Part shown: positions 49,228 to 56,914 of the stretch, in pieces
Numbering within the stretch: the first letter of the stretch is position 1
How the letters are laid out: every line of letters begins with the position of its first letter
Source of the DNA: VXYK01 sp965214565
GTDB taxonomy: Bacteria > Actinomycetota > Acidimicrobiia > Acidimicrobiales > Aldehydirespiratoraceae
Direction: 5' to 3'
NCBI GenBank assembly: GCA_965214565.1
Contig: OZ243951.1
Location: forward strand, 1,488,001 to 1,552,000
Length of the DNA stretch: 64,000 bases
The notes under the pieces: model-generated
Told to the model about the DNA's origin: nothing
Database searches by the model: none
What the model saw: the letters and a program-made list of their open reading frames with translations, nothing else
Made by a program: the position numbers and the translations under genes

Positions 49228-50954
49228 TCAGGCTCTTCAACAGGTGGAAGGCGGGGACCGCCGATCCTTAGGTCACCTCTGCGTCTGGTGATCCCGTTGT
49301 TGTCTAGATGGGACAGCAAAGGGATTGCGTACTTGCGGCTGGTAGCCCACCCGTCGCGGACCTCAGCAACGGTCACACCGTCCGGTTTGCTGCTGAGCAG
49401 CTCGGCCACGACTTGGGCGGCGGCGGCAACGGCGCTCGCCGCGAAATAGACCCCGTTCTCCTCGATCACGTCACCGCGGCGAACCAGCTCCCGCAGCTCC
49501 GCGCGATCAATGCCCGAGGGATCAGGAGGGGCGAACGGTGACGCCTCGAGGGCGTCGATATAGGTATGCCCGGTGAGGGTGTCGACAGCGTCGACCGCGC
49601 GAACATGTCCGTGGTCCACCACGACACCCTCGACAGTCACCAGCAGTGCGCGACCGAAGTCATCGAGTTTCGCGATGTCGAGTCCCAGGGACCCGGAGGT
49701 GGCGATCGCCTCCTCGAGTTCGGTCCGACTGGCCTCCAACACAGCCGGGTCAACCGCCCAGTTCCCCACATCGGCACTACGACGCTCACCGGTGAGGCGA
49801 AAGAGTTCCTCGACGTCAACTCGGCCCCGCTCGGCGATGACCCGCTCGACACGGCGGTCAGGTCGGGCCTTCGCGGCGGCAACTATCGGGGCTACATCAA
49901 GAATCTCACCACCACCAAGCGTCTCGCCCCGCCCCGATTCACGAAGGATGAACCGATCGCCGGGCAGCAACGGCAGACCGACCGGGAGGTGAAGGCGCAC
50001 CGCACCCCTTTCACCGGGTTGAATCTCGGCGGGGCCGAGCACCCGGACCCGCACCGGGAACTCCCCGGAACCCAGATAGGCCAAGTGCGCGCCGCGCCGG
50101 GTCACCGGATGGTCTATGGCGTCAAGAACCTTCAGGTGGCCATCCACCCGGCGGGTGACGTGCCACTGCCCGGCGTTGACCATCACGTCGCCGCGGCGCA
50201 GCTCGTCGTGGCTGATCCCGGACAGGTTCAGGGCGACCCGGTTCCCCGGGCCCACTTTCGTGCGGTTCTCGTGCAGGCTCTGCAACGCTCGAATCCGCAC
50301 GGTTCGCTGCTGGGGGAGAACCGTCAACTCATCGCCGACCCGCACCCGGCCACCGGCGAGCGTCCCGGTAACGACCGTGCCCGATCCCTTCGCCGCGAAC
50401 ACCCGATCGATCCAGAGCCGGGGGCGCTTGTGATCAGCCGCGGTGGGTGTGCCGTCGAGCAGTTCGTCGAGCGCCTCGGAGATCTCGGCGATGCCGGACC
50501 GATCGATCGCATCCACCTCGACAATCTGGGCAGCTTCGAGGAACGTGCCCGCCACACGATCCTCCACTTCGAGTCTGGCCAGCTCTCGCAGGTCGTCATC
50601 AGCCAGCCCGGTCTTCGTCAACGCAACGAGACCGTGCCTGATCCCCAGCAGTTCCAGAATCCGCAGATGTTCCTCGGACTGCGGTTTCCAACCCTCAGTC
50701 GCCGCAACCACGAATACGGCGGCGTCAACACTGCCCACCCCCGCCAACATGTTCTTGAGGAAACGGACATGGCCGGGCACGTCAATGAACGCCACCCCCC
50801 GGCCCGAGGGAAGCTGCGTCGAAGCGAATCCCAGGTCGATGGTCAGTCCCCTTGCCTTCTCCTCTGACAGCCGGTCCGGGTCGGTCCCGGTCAGGGCCTT
50901 GACGAGGGTGGACTTGCCGTGGTCCACATGGCCTGCGGTTGCTACAACGTGCAT
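49209..50954 (-). CDS. selB: Selenocysteine-specific elongation factor SelB
   Basis: 581 aa GTPase that delivers Sec-tRNA(Sec) to in-frame UGA codons. G1 motif GHVDHGKSTL at the start, G2 near GLTIDLGFA, G3 DVPGHVRFL, G4 in TKTGL. The C-terminal third has winged-helix repeats (about 400-580) that bind SECIS hairpins. Its ATG overlaps the selA stop by one base, so selA and selB are coupled. The tail overlaps the end of whiB convergently by 19 bases. selC and selD are not in the window. Confidence 0.93.
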   Translation of the reverse strand: MHVVATAGHVDHGKSTLVKALTGTDPDRLSEEKARGLTIDLGFASTQLPSGRGVAFIDVPGHVRFLKNMLAGVGSVDAAVFVVAATEGWKPQSEEHLRILELLGIRHGLVALTKTGLADDDLRELARLEVEDRVAGTFLEAAQIVEVDAIDRSGIAEISEALDELLDGTPTAADHKRPRLWIDRVFAAKGSGTVVTGTLAGGRVRVGDELTVLPQQRTVRIRALQSLHENRTKVGPGNRVALNLSGISHDELRRGDVMVNAGQWHVTRRVDGHLKVLDAIDHPVTRRGAHLAYLGSGEFPVRVRVLGPAEIQPGERGAVRLHLPVGLPLLPGDRFILRESGRGETLGGGEILDVAPIVAAAKARPDRRVERVIAERGRVDVEELFRLTGERRSADVGNWAVDPAVLEASRTELEEAIATSGSLGLDIAKLDDFGRALLVTVEGVVVDHGHVRAVDAVDTLTGHTYIDALEASPFAPPDPSGIDRAELRELVRRGDVIEENGVYFAASAVAAAAQVVAELLSSKPDGVTVAEVRDGWATSRKYAIPLLSHLDNNGITRRRGDLRIGGPRLPPVEEPDQTVRS

Positions 50955-52219
50955 CAGCCGGCGCCGGGGGTGACCGCAGCTTCTATCTCAGAGTCGTCGT
51001 CTTGGTGAACGGTGCGCAGATCGATGACAGTGCGCCCTTCGATGACCCGCGCGATGATCGGATGTTGCCTATTGCGCAGCGTGTTGCGCTGGTCGCCCTC
51101 GACAGCGATTCCCGCCGATGGGATCTCCACCCCCGGCAGAGTCCCGCCCCCAGGTGTGGAGGCAACGTTGACCACTGTCCCGACTCCGAGGTTCTCGGCT
51201 CGGGAGCGCAGGGCGTCCTTGGGCACGGTTGCCATTCTCCAGAACGGGATCGCTTGGCCGTCACGATTGAGGTAGGCGAGTGCGGTGGCCTGCAGCGCTC
51301 CGAGTACCAAGGCTCCGGGTCGTAGCGCTCTGGCCAGGGGATGGGCCGCGCATCGGGCGACCAGGTCCGCTCGGCCAGCGATTATTCCCGCCTGTGGCCC
51401 GCCAAAAAGCTTGTCGCCGGAGAACGTGACCAGGTCCGCTCCGGCCTCGAGCGTCTGTCGAGCGGCGGGTTCGTCGTCGAGCCATCCCGGAGGCCCGCTA
51501 GATAGCCAGGGACACCGACTGTCGACGAGCCCCGAGCCGATGTCTGCGACCAGAATCCGGTTGAGCGTGGCGAGCTCCGCGGTCCGCGGGGCTTCGGTGA
51601 AGCCGACGATCCTGTAGTTCGACTGGTGTACCTGCAGCACGACGGCGGCCTCTTCGCCGTGCTGGTCGATCGCCTGTTTGAAATCGGCGAGCCTTGTGCG
51701 GTTCGTGGTTCCGACTTCGATGAGCCGGGCCCCCGAACGCGCCATCACGTCCGGGACCCTGAAACCACCGCCGATCTCCACCAACTCGCCTCGGGAGACA
51801 ACGACTGCTCTGCCTTCGGCCAGGCTCGCCAGAACGAGCAGGACTGCGGCGGCGCAATTGTTGACTACGATCGCGGCCTCGGCTCCGCACACCTGGGCGA
51901 TGAGTGCGGGAGCGGTGTCCATACGCGAGCCGCGTTCACCGGTGGTCAAGTCGAGTTCGAGGTTCGAGTACTGCTCGGTCTGCTCCCAGCCGACAGGGGC
52001 GCGTCCGAGGTTTGTGTGCAGCAGCGTGCCGGTGCCGTTGATGACGGGTCGCAGCAGCCGTCTGGCCATGTCATCGGCGATCCGGTGTGCGTCGTCAGGT
52101 GATCCGGCTGAGATCGCGGCCCGGGCGGCCTCCACCAGCATTGGGTGCGGTAGGCCGGTGTCGTGCAACGACCGGGCCAGCCGGTCGACCGACGGGGGGC
52201 GTGAATCTTGTTCTGTCAC
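50954..52219 (-). CDS. selA: L-seryl-tRNA(Sec) selenium transferase SelA
   Basis: 421 aa PLP enzyme that converts Ser-tRNA(Sec) to Sec-tRNA(Sec). Motifs: NGTGTLLHTNLGRAP near the N-terminus, and the lysine site in TFSGDKLFGGPQAGII. The usual N-terminal helical domain (LVEAARAAISAGSPD) is present. ATG 52219; the next gene is divergent and overlaps only if fxsA starts at 52208. Presence of selA-selB implies the genome encodes at least one selenoprotein elsewhere. Confidence 0.93.
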   Translation of the reverse strand: MTEQDSRPPSVDRLARSLHDTGLPHPMLVEAARAAISAGSPDDAHRIADDMARRLLRPVINGTGTLLHTNLGRAPVGWEQTEQYSNLELDLTTGERGSRMDTAPALIAQVCGAEAAIVVNNCAAAVLLVLASLAEGRAVVVSRGELVEIGGGFRVPDVMARSGARLIEVGTTNRTRLADFKQAIDQHGEEAAVVLQVHQSNYRIVGFTEAPRTAELATLNRILVADIGSGLVDSRCPWLSSGPPGWLDDEPAARQTLEAGADLVTFSGDKLFGGPQAGIIAGRADLVARCAAHPLARALRPGALVLGALQATALAYLNRDGQAIPFWRMATVPKDALRSRAENLGVGTVVNVASTPGGGTLPGVEIPSAGIAVEGDQRNTLRNRQHPIIARVIEGRTVIDLRTVHQDDDSEIEAAVTPGAG

Positions 52220-52288
52220 GGCCTGTTCAGCCTAATTCGTTCTGGTCGTGGTAATCCGCTCCGGGCGTGCGTCGGCTCGGATTGCTCC

Positions 52289-52303
52289 TACGATGGCTGG
52301 ATC
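52289..52303 (+). promoter_or_regulatory. Leaderless-type -10 followed by a possible ATC start for fxsA
   Basis: TACGAT at 52289-52294 lies 6 nt before ATC 52301, which is in frame with fxsA exactly where its membrane helix begins. No ATG or GTG is available there. Confidence 0.35.
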
Positions 52304-52858
52304 GTAGGCATCATCTTTCTTCTGTTCCTGGTGGTACTGGTCGTCGAGGGTTATGTCATCCTCGCGTTCAACGAAGCCGTCGGCGGATGGAACACCATCG
52401 GTCTGATCGTGCTGACGAGCATGGTCGGTGCCTGGCTGGTCCGCCGGGAAGGTCTCAGCGTGCTGCGCAGGGCACAACTGTTGTTCGACAAGGGGCAGAT
52501 CCCGACCAACGAGTTGATCAACGGCATGCTGCTGCTGGTCGCTGCGGCTCTGATCCTGACCCCGGGGTTCTTTACCGCGGGCATCGGTCTGTTGTTGTTG
52601 TTCCCTCCGACCAGAGCGGTCGTGCGTGAAGTGCTCAAGCGCCGTTTCGCCGGCCGTGTGGCCCGTGGCGGGACCATCGGAGGCTCGGGCGGTATCCGTT
52701 TCGGTCAGTGGACCGACGTGAGCGGAACCGATGTCACCGACGCTGGCGAAGCCCGCTACGGCGGCAGCGCCGGCGAAGCGATCGAACTCGGCCCGGTGTC
52801 TGACACGAACCCTGGTGCCGAGGCCGACGACCCCGATGATCCGCGCGAGCAGCGCTGA
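52301..52858 (+). CDS. fxsA: FxsA-family membrane protein
   Basis: FxsA-type cytoplasmic membrane protein; in E. coli it affects exclusion of phage T7 by F. Four hydrophobic segments: IVGIIFLLFLVVLVVEGYV at the start, a pair around NTIGLIVLTSMVGAWLV, and LILTPGFFTAGIGLLLLFPP. The soluble tail is acidic and disordered. The only canonical in-frame start upstream is TTG 52208, which would add a hydrophilic, Cys-containing extension and overlap selA. I place the start provisionally at the ATC 52301 because it fits the family N-terminus and a leaderless promoter. Length is 216 aa if TTG is used. Confidence 0.7.
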   Translation: MVGIIFLLFLVVLVVEGYVILAFNEAVGGWNTIGLIVLTSMVGAWLVRREGLSVLRRAQLLFDKGQIPTNELINGMLLLVAAALILTPGFFTAGIGLLLLFPPTRAVVREVLKRRFAGRVARGGTIGGSGGIRFGQWTDVSGTDVTDAGEARYGGSAGEAIELGPVSDTNPGAEADDPDDPREQR

Positions 52859-52876
52859 CCGTTGAGTGCAGCCTGC

Positions 52877-54061
52877 TCAGCCGGGACTCGCCTCGAGTTC
52901 GTCTAGTTCGTCGAGGGCTGCCATCGCCGCTTCGAGCATCCGAGCTGAGCATCCCGCCATCTCCACGGGTGGAACGTACTCCTCGGCAATGGCTTGTGCG
53001 ATTGCCTTGATCGCCTCGGATGCGGCACCGGAGCCGAGCACTGCGGGGGACCCGCTGTCGCCGCCGATCGACACTTCGGCCTCGATCGGGACCGAGCCGA
53101 GCAGCGGAACACCGACATCGTCGGCCAACTGTTGCCCGCCTCCGCTTCCGAACAGGTTGTGTTCGCTTCCGTCAGGAGCGACGAAGCTGGTCATGTTCTC
53201 GATAACCCCGACGATCCGCAGGTAGTTCTTGCGGCCCATGTCGGCAACCCGCGCCGCAACCTTCTGGGCGTTGCCGGCCGGGGTCGTGACGATCAGCATC
53301 TCGGCTCGTGGCAGCAGTTTCGCCAAGCCCATCTGGACGTCTCCGGTCCCCGGCGGCATGTCGATCAGCAGGTAGTCCAGGTCTTCTGACCAGGCGACGT
53401 CCTCGCAGAAGTGCCGCACGGCACGGTCGAGCATCAGCCCGCGCCACATCAGCGCTGAGTCTTCCTGATCGACCAGGAACCCCATCGACACGATCTCGAG
53501 GCGGCCCTCGCCGATCTGCCGGACCAGAGGAGTTATCTTGCCTTGGCGGGCGACCAGGTCACCGTCCACCCCGAGCATGCGGGGGACCGAGAAACCCCAG
53601 ATGTCGGCGTCCATCACTCCGACGGCGTAGCCGGTGTCGGCCAGTGCGGCCGCGAGGTTCGTGGCGATCGACGATTTGCCCACGCCGCCCTTGCCCGAGG
53701 CGACCATGATGACTTTGGTGGTCGGCGGGATGGCGGTGTCGGGCGCATCCTGACTGACGTTGAATCGTGCCTTGGCCATCGCCTCAGACTTCTGCTCCTG
53801 GGTCAGTTCACCCCAGTTGATCTTCACGTTGGCGATTCCGGGAAGCGACAGAAGCCGGTTGCGGATGTCCTTTTGGATCTGCCCTCGCAGTGGGCATCCG
53901 CTCGTGGTCAGCGCGATCTCCAGAGTGATGATGCCGCTCGCCGAGACGTCGGCGGAGCGTGCCATCCCGAGCTCGACGATGTCGCTGCCGAGCTCCGGGT
54001 CGATCACCCCGCGCAGCAGCCCCATCACATCGCCAGCAGTGGGCAGAGCAACATCGTCCAC
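52877..54061 (-). CDS. mrp: Mrp/ApbC-family iron-sulfur carrier ATPase
   Basis: 394 aa. N-terminal MIP18-like domain (LLRGVIDPELGSDIVELGM, with a cysteine in TTSGCPLRG), then a P-loop NTPase with deviant Walker A VASGKGGVGKSSIATNLAAAL and VMDADIWGFSVPRMLG. Mrp proteins hold and transfer Fe-S clusters to apo-proteins, which would include complex I subunits. The C-terminal CxxC of some members is not seen. GTG 54061 gives the family start VDDV; the longer open frame lacks homology. Divergent from the IscA/ErpA gene. Confidence 0.9.
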   Translation of the reverse strand: MDDVALPTAGDVMGLLRGVIDPELGSDIVELGMARSADVSASGIITLEIALTTSGCPLRGQIQKDIRNRLLSLPGIANVKINWGELTQEQKSEAMAKARFNVSQDAPDTAIPPTTKVIMVASGKGGVGKSSIATNLAAALADTGYAVGVMDADIWGFSVPRMLGVDGDLVARQGKITPLVRQIGEGRLEIVSMGFLVDQEDSALMWRGLMLDRAVRHFCEDVAWSEDLDYLLIDMPPGTGDVQMGLAKLLPRAEMLIVTTPAGNAQKVAARVADMGRKNYLRIVGVIENMTSFVAPDGSEHNLFGSGGGQQLADDVGVPLLGSVPIEAEVSIGGDSGSPAVLGSGAASEAIKAIAQAIAEEYVPPVEMAGCSARMLEAAMAALDELDELEASPG

Positions 54062-54171
54062 CCCCCGAGGGTACCGCCGCTGACGAGGCTCTGAGACGGG
54101 GAGGCGAATCTGGGTCGTGGCGGGTAGGGTGGGAACAGAATCTTGAGTAGTTCTCTCAGAGAGGAAGTCCT

Positions 54172-54492
54172 GTGATCGCACTTACCGATTCGGCTGTATC
54201 GAAAGTTGATGAGCTCCTCACCGCAGAGGGAGAGGACGGGCTGGCCTTGCGTGTCTCCGTTCGCCCCGGTGGTTGTTCCGGTTTCTCATACGAAATGTAC
54301 TTCGACAACGAGAAGGCTTCCGACGACATGGCAGTCGCCTTCGGCCCGGTCGACGTTGTGGTGGACCCTTCGTCAGCGCAGTTGCTAGAGGGGGCAACGC
54401 TCGACTACAAGGACGGCCTCACCGACGCAGGGTTCTCCATCGACAACCCCAACGCACAGCGCACCTGCGGCTGTGGCCAAAGCTTCAGCTGA
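54172..54492 (+). CDS. A-type iron-sulfur carrier (IscA/ErpA/HesB family)
   Basis: 106 aa. The three cluster-binding cysteines are C35 in PGGCSG and C99 and C101 in TCGCGQSFS. A-type carriers deliver clusters to target enzymes. Its start lies 110 bases from the divergent Mrp gene, a logical pairing. GTG 54172 follows GAGAGGAAG. HesB-like selenoproteins exist in some Sec-using bacteria, but all three positions here are Cys codons. Confidence 0.92.
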   Translation: MIALTDSAVSKVDELLTAEGEDGLALRVSVRPGGCSGFSYEMYFDNEKASDDMAVAFGPVDVVVDPSSAQLLEGATLDYKDGLTDAGFSIDNPNAQRTCGCGQSFS

Positions 54493-54508
54493 TCCCTGTA
54501 CCGGCCGA

Positions 54509-54670
54509 TCAGGCCGAGGTTCCGGTCCAGAGTAGGTCGATCGGCAGGTCGATGATGCGGTCGTCATCCTCGTAGCGCACGCAATGGGGTCTGGTATAGA
54601 ACACCACGCCAGCGACAAATCTCTTTCCGAGGGTTTCGCGCAGCCTCCGCAGGCCGTGCCGGTCGCGTGG
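54509..54670 (-). pseudogene. Relic of a DUF4143 ATPase, C-terminus only
   Basis: Minus-strand frame of about 53 codons ending at 54509 reads HGLRRLRETLGKRFVAGVVF, then YTRPHCVRYEDD, then LPIDLLWTG and stop. This is the usual ending of the long form of DUF4143 ATPases (LRERLG-x-RF-x-GVVLHTG ... PISALW). The ATPase core is absent, so the gene has been lost except for its tail. It fills most of the gap 54493-54726. Confidence 0.5.
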
Positions 54671-54726
54671 GATACATGGGTTTGGCGGATTCAGGGCTCG
54701 TTTTCTCTGTGGACCGGGGTGGGGGT

Positions 54727-54738
54727 TACGGTCTCGGC
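54727..54738 (+). promoter_or_regulatory. Leaderless-type -10 for the alpha/beta hydrolase
   Basis: TACGGT at 54727-54732 lies 6 nt before ATG 54739. Confidence 0.45.
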
Positions 54739-55701
54739 ATGACTGAGCGAGCGTTCGACCCTGAATTGCTAGAGATGCTGCCGTTGCTGCCCACGGTGAC
54801 GGACTTCTCAGACCCCGCCGAGATTCGTGCTATGCGCGAATCGATCGGCTTGTTCGCCACAGAGACCGGACCCCGAGACGACGTGGTCCGCGAGGACCGC
54901 AGGGTTCCGGGACTCGACGGTGACCCCGATGTGCCGATCCGGATATACCGTCCCGCTTCTGCGGCCGCCGATCCGCTGCCTGCGGTATTGGAGATCCACG
55001 GTGGCGGGTTCATGGTCGGTTCGATCCAGATGATGGACCCCTGGTGTGATCGTGTGGCCGCTGATTTCCCGGCGGTGGTGGTGTCTGTGGAGTACCGGCT
55101 CGCTCCCGAAGACCCCTTCCCGGCAGCGATTCATGACTGCTTTGCAGCGCTGCTGTGGCTGTCGGAGAACACTGCGGAGCTGAGGGTGGACCCCGAGCGC
55201 ATCGCTATCGCTGGCCAGAGTGCTGGCGGTGGCCTGGCTGCCGGCACCGCACTCATGGCCCGAGACCGTGGCGGTCCACAGTTGTGCTTCCAACTGTTGG
55301 AGATACCTGAACTCGACCATCGTCTTGAGACGCCTTCGATGACGCAGTTCGACGACACACCGTTGTGGAACCGGCCCAATGCGGTCTGGAGTTGGAAGCA
55401 CTACCTGGGCCCGGACCACGAAGGGCCCGTATCGCCCTATGCGTCGCCTTCGCTGGCCGAGGACCTCTTAGGTCTGCCCTCTGCGTACGTGTCGGTGATG
55501 GAGTTCGATCCATTACGCGACGAGGGACTCACCTACGCGATGCGACTGCTCGAAGCGGGTGTGTCGACCGAGATCCACGCCTACCCCGGAACGTTCCACG
55601 GATCGTCGATGGTCGCTGACGCGCAAGTCAGCCGCAACATCGCCCGTGACGCGGAAGCCGCCCTCCGCAAAGCACTGAGCACCAAAGCACTGGACGCCTA
55701 G
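54739..55701 (+). CDS. Alpha/beta hydrolase of the hormone-sensitive-lipase family
   Basis: 320 aa. Oxyanion motif HGGGF in VLEIHGGGFMVGS, nucleophile elbow GQSAGG in IAIAGQSAGGGLAAG, catalytic Asp and His in the C-terminal part (FDPLRDEG, then YPGTFHGSSM). Esterase or lipase on short acyl esters; substrate unknown. The frame is open from 54667, but ATG 54739 has a -10 element 6 nt upstream and matches the family start. Confidence 0.88.
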   Translation: MTERAFDPELLEMLPLLPTVTDFSDPAEIRAMRESIGLFATETGPRDDVVREDRRVPGLDGDPDVPIRIYRPASAAADPLPAVLEIHGGGFMVGSIQMMDPWCDRVAADFPAVVVSVEYRLAPEDPFPAAIHDCFAALLWLSENTAELRVDPERIAIAGQSAGGGLAAGTALMARDRGGPQLCFQLLEIPELDHRLETPSMTQFDDTPLWNRPNAVWSWKHYLGPDHEGPVSPYASPSLAEDLLGLPSAYVSVMEFDPLRDEGLTYAMRLLEAGVSTEIHAYPGTFHGSSMVADAQVSRNIARDAEAALRKALSTKALDA

Positions 55702-55716
55702 GCTCGCAGTCCTAGG

Positions 55717-56802
55717 TCAGTCGAGTAGGAACTCGGTGGCGTTGTGGTCGCTGATGGCGGTCATGGCCCGGTTGAACATGTCGACGATTAGCGCCCGGGC
55801 CCGCTCGTTGACGAGTTCAACTGTTCCTGCCTGGATCGGATAGCACAGGCAGAACATGGCGGTCGCCCGGTAGTCGTCCATCAACATGTCTCGGTCGTGT
55901 GACACACCGGCGGCCTCGAGTTCGTAGAGGTAGGCGTCGATCAGCGCGGTCTCATGGGCTTGACGGTCATCGATGGTCAGGCTCTGGGTGATGAAGTAGG
56001 CGAGGTCATAGGCGAAAGGCCCTTTGGCGCACACCTGCCAGTCGATGGTTGTGATCCCCCCGTGGGCGAAGAAGAGGTTGTCGAGGCGGTAGTCGCCGTG
56101 GACGATCGTGATCGGACGATTCTCCTTCACTTCCAGCAGCGAACGGACCGATCCTGGGAAGCGTTCGATGATCGCCGTCAGTTCGCTGGTCACGAGTTCG
56201 GGGAACTTAACCTTGAAGGGCTCCCACGAAGCGGTGACTCCCTGGATCAACGCTTCGGGAGTGGGCGTATCCGAACCGAACGGGAGCCAGGCGAAGTCGG
56301 GATCGTCGAATAGTTCCGAATCCGCGAACCTTGCGTGGTGCCGGGCAAGGTTGCGGACCGTGAGCAGCGCCGCATCGAGCGGACAGCCGTCGATCTGACT
56401 GTGAACGGTCGCATCACCGATGTCCTCGAAGAGGAGCACGAAATCGTCGGTTGCGGGGTCGTGGCTCGCCGCGTAGCAGGCCGTGGTTGAGATCGGGGTG
56501 AGCTCGGCGAATTGGCGGTAGAAGCCGACCTCCTTCTCGTAGAACCGAAAGACCTGGGCCATGTAACGGGCTTGAGGGTCGGTCGACGGAAGTTTCAGCA
56601 CCAGAGTCGCCGGACCCGCGTCCTCAGTGGCGTAGATCAGCGACAAGCGGTACAGCAGGCCCATGATCCCGACTCCCATACCGATGGGTTCAACGTCGAA
56701 CCCGGTCACCTGTGAGTCGGCGTCCAGCGCTGCCGACGAGCGCAGCGAATCGGTGAGCCACTGAGCCTCAACTTCGTCGATAACGGTCGGGAACGCGGCC
56801 AT
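55717..56802 (-). CDS. Phosphotransferase of the CHK/ecdysteroid-kinase-like group
   Basis: 361 aa. Kinase-like fold: ATP lysine in TLVLKLPS, catalytic loop IVHGDYRLDNLFF with the DxxxxN pattern, and the metal site TTIDWQVCAKGP. Similar proteins phosphorylate small hydroxylated molecules such as choline, aminoglycosides or steroids. ATG 56802 has TAGTGT 8 nt before it; ATG 56814 is an alternative. Its neighbours do not reveal a substrate. Confidence 0.75.
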   Translation of the reverse strand: MAAFPTVIDEVEAQWLTDSLRSSAALDADSQVTGFDVEPIGMGVGIMGLLYRLSLIYATEDAGPATLVLKLPSTDPQARYMAQVFRFYEKEVGFYRQFAELTPISTTACYAASHDPATDDFVLLFEDIGDATVHSQIDGCPLDAALLTVRNLARHHARFADSELFDDPDFAWLPFGSDTPTPEALIQGVTASWEPFKVKFPELVTSELTAIIERFPGSVRSLLEVKENRPITIVHGDYRLDNLFFAHGGITTIDWQVCAKGPFAYDLAYFITQSLTIDDRQAHETALIDAYLYELEAAGVSHDRDMLMDDYRATAMFCLCYPIQAGTVELVNERARALIVDMFNRAMTAISDHNATEFLLD

Positions 56803-56810
56803 TGTGCCGA

Positions 56811-56816
56811 ACACTA
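56811..56816 (-). promoter_or_regulatory. Leaderless-type -10 for the CHK-like kinase
   Basis: TAGTGT on the minus strand, 8 nt before ATG 56802. Confidence 0.35.
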
Positions 56817-56901
56817 GCCGTTGACGGTGCTTCGGGCTTTGGTCACGCCCGCGGGGCCCTGGTCACTCGCTGATGGGTATTGGCCGCTCGCTGATGAGGC
56901 G

Positions 56902-56914
56902 TAGAGTCACGTCG
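56902..56914 (+). promoter_or_regulatory. Leaderless-type -10 for the ferredoxin/XDH fusion gene
   Basis: TAGAGT at 56902-56907 lies 7 nt before ATG 56915. Confidence 0.4.

Noticed and set aside
54172..54492. HesB-like selenoprotein near selA-selB
   Set aside because: All cluster positions are ordinary Cys codons and there is no in-frame TGA.
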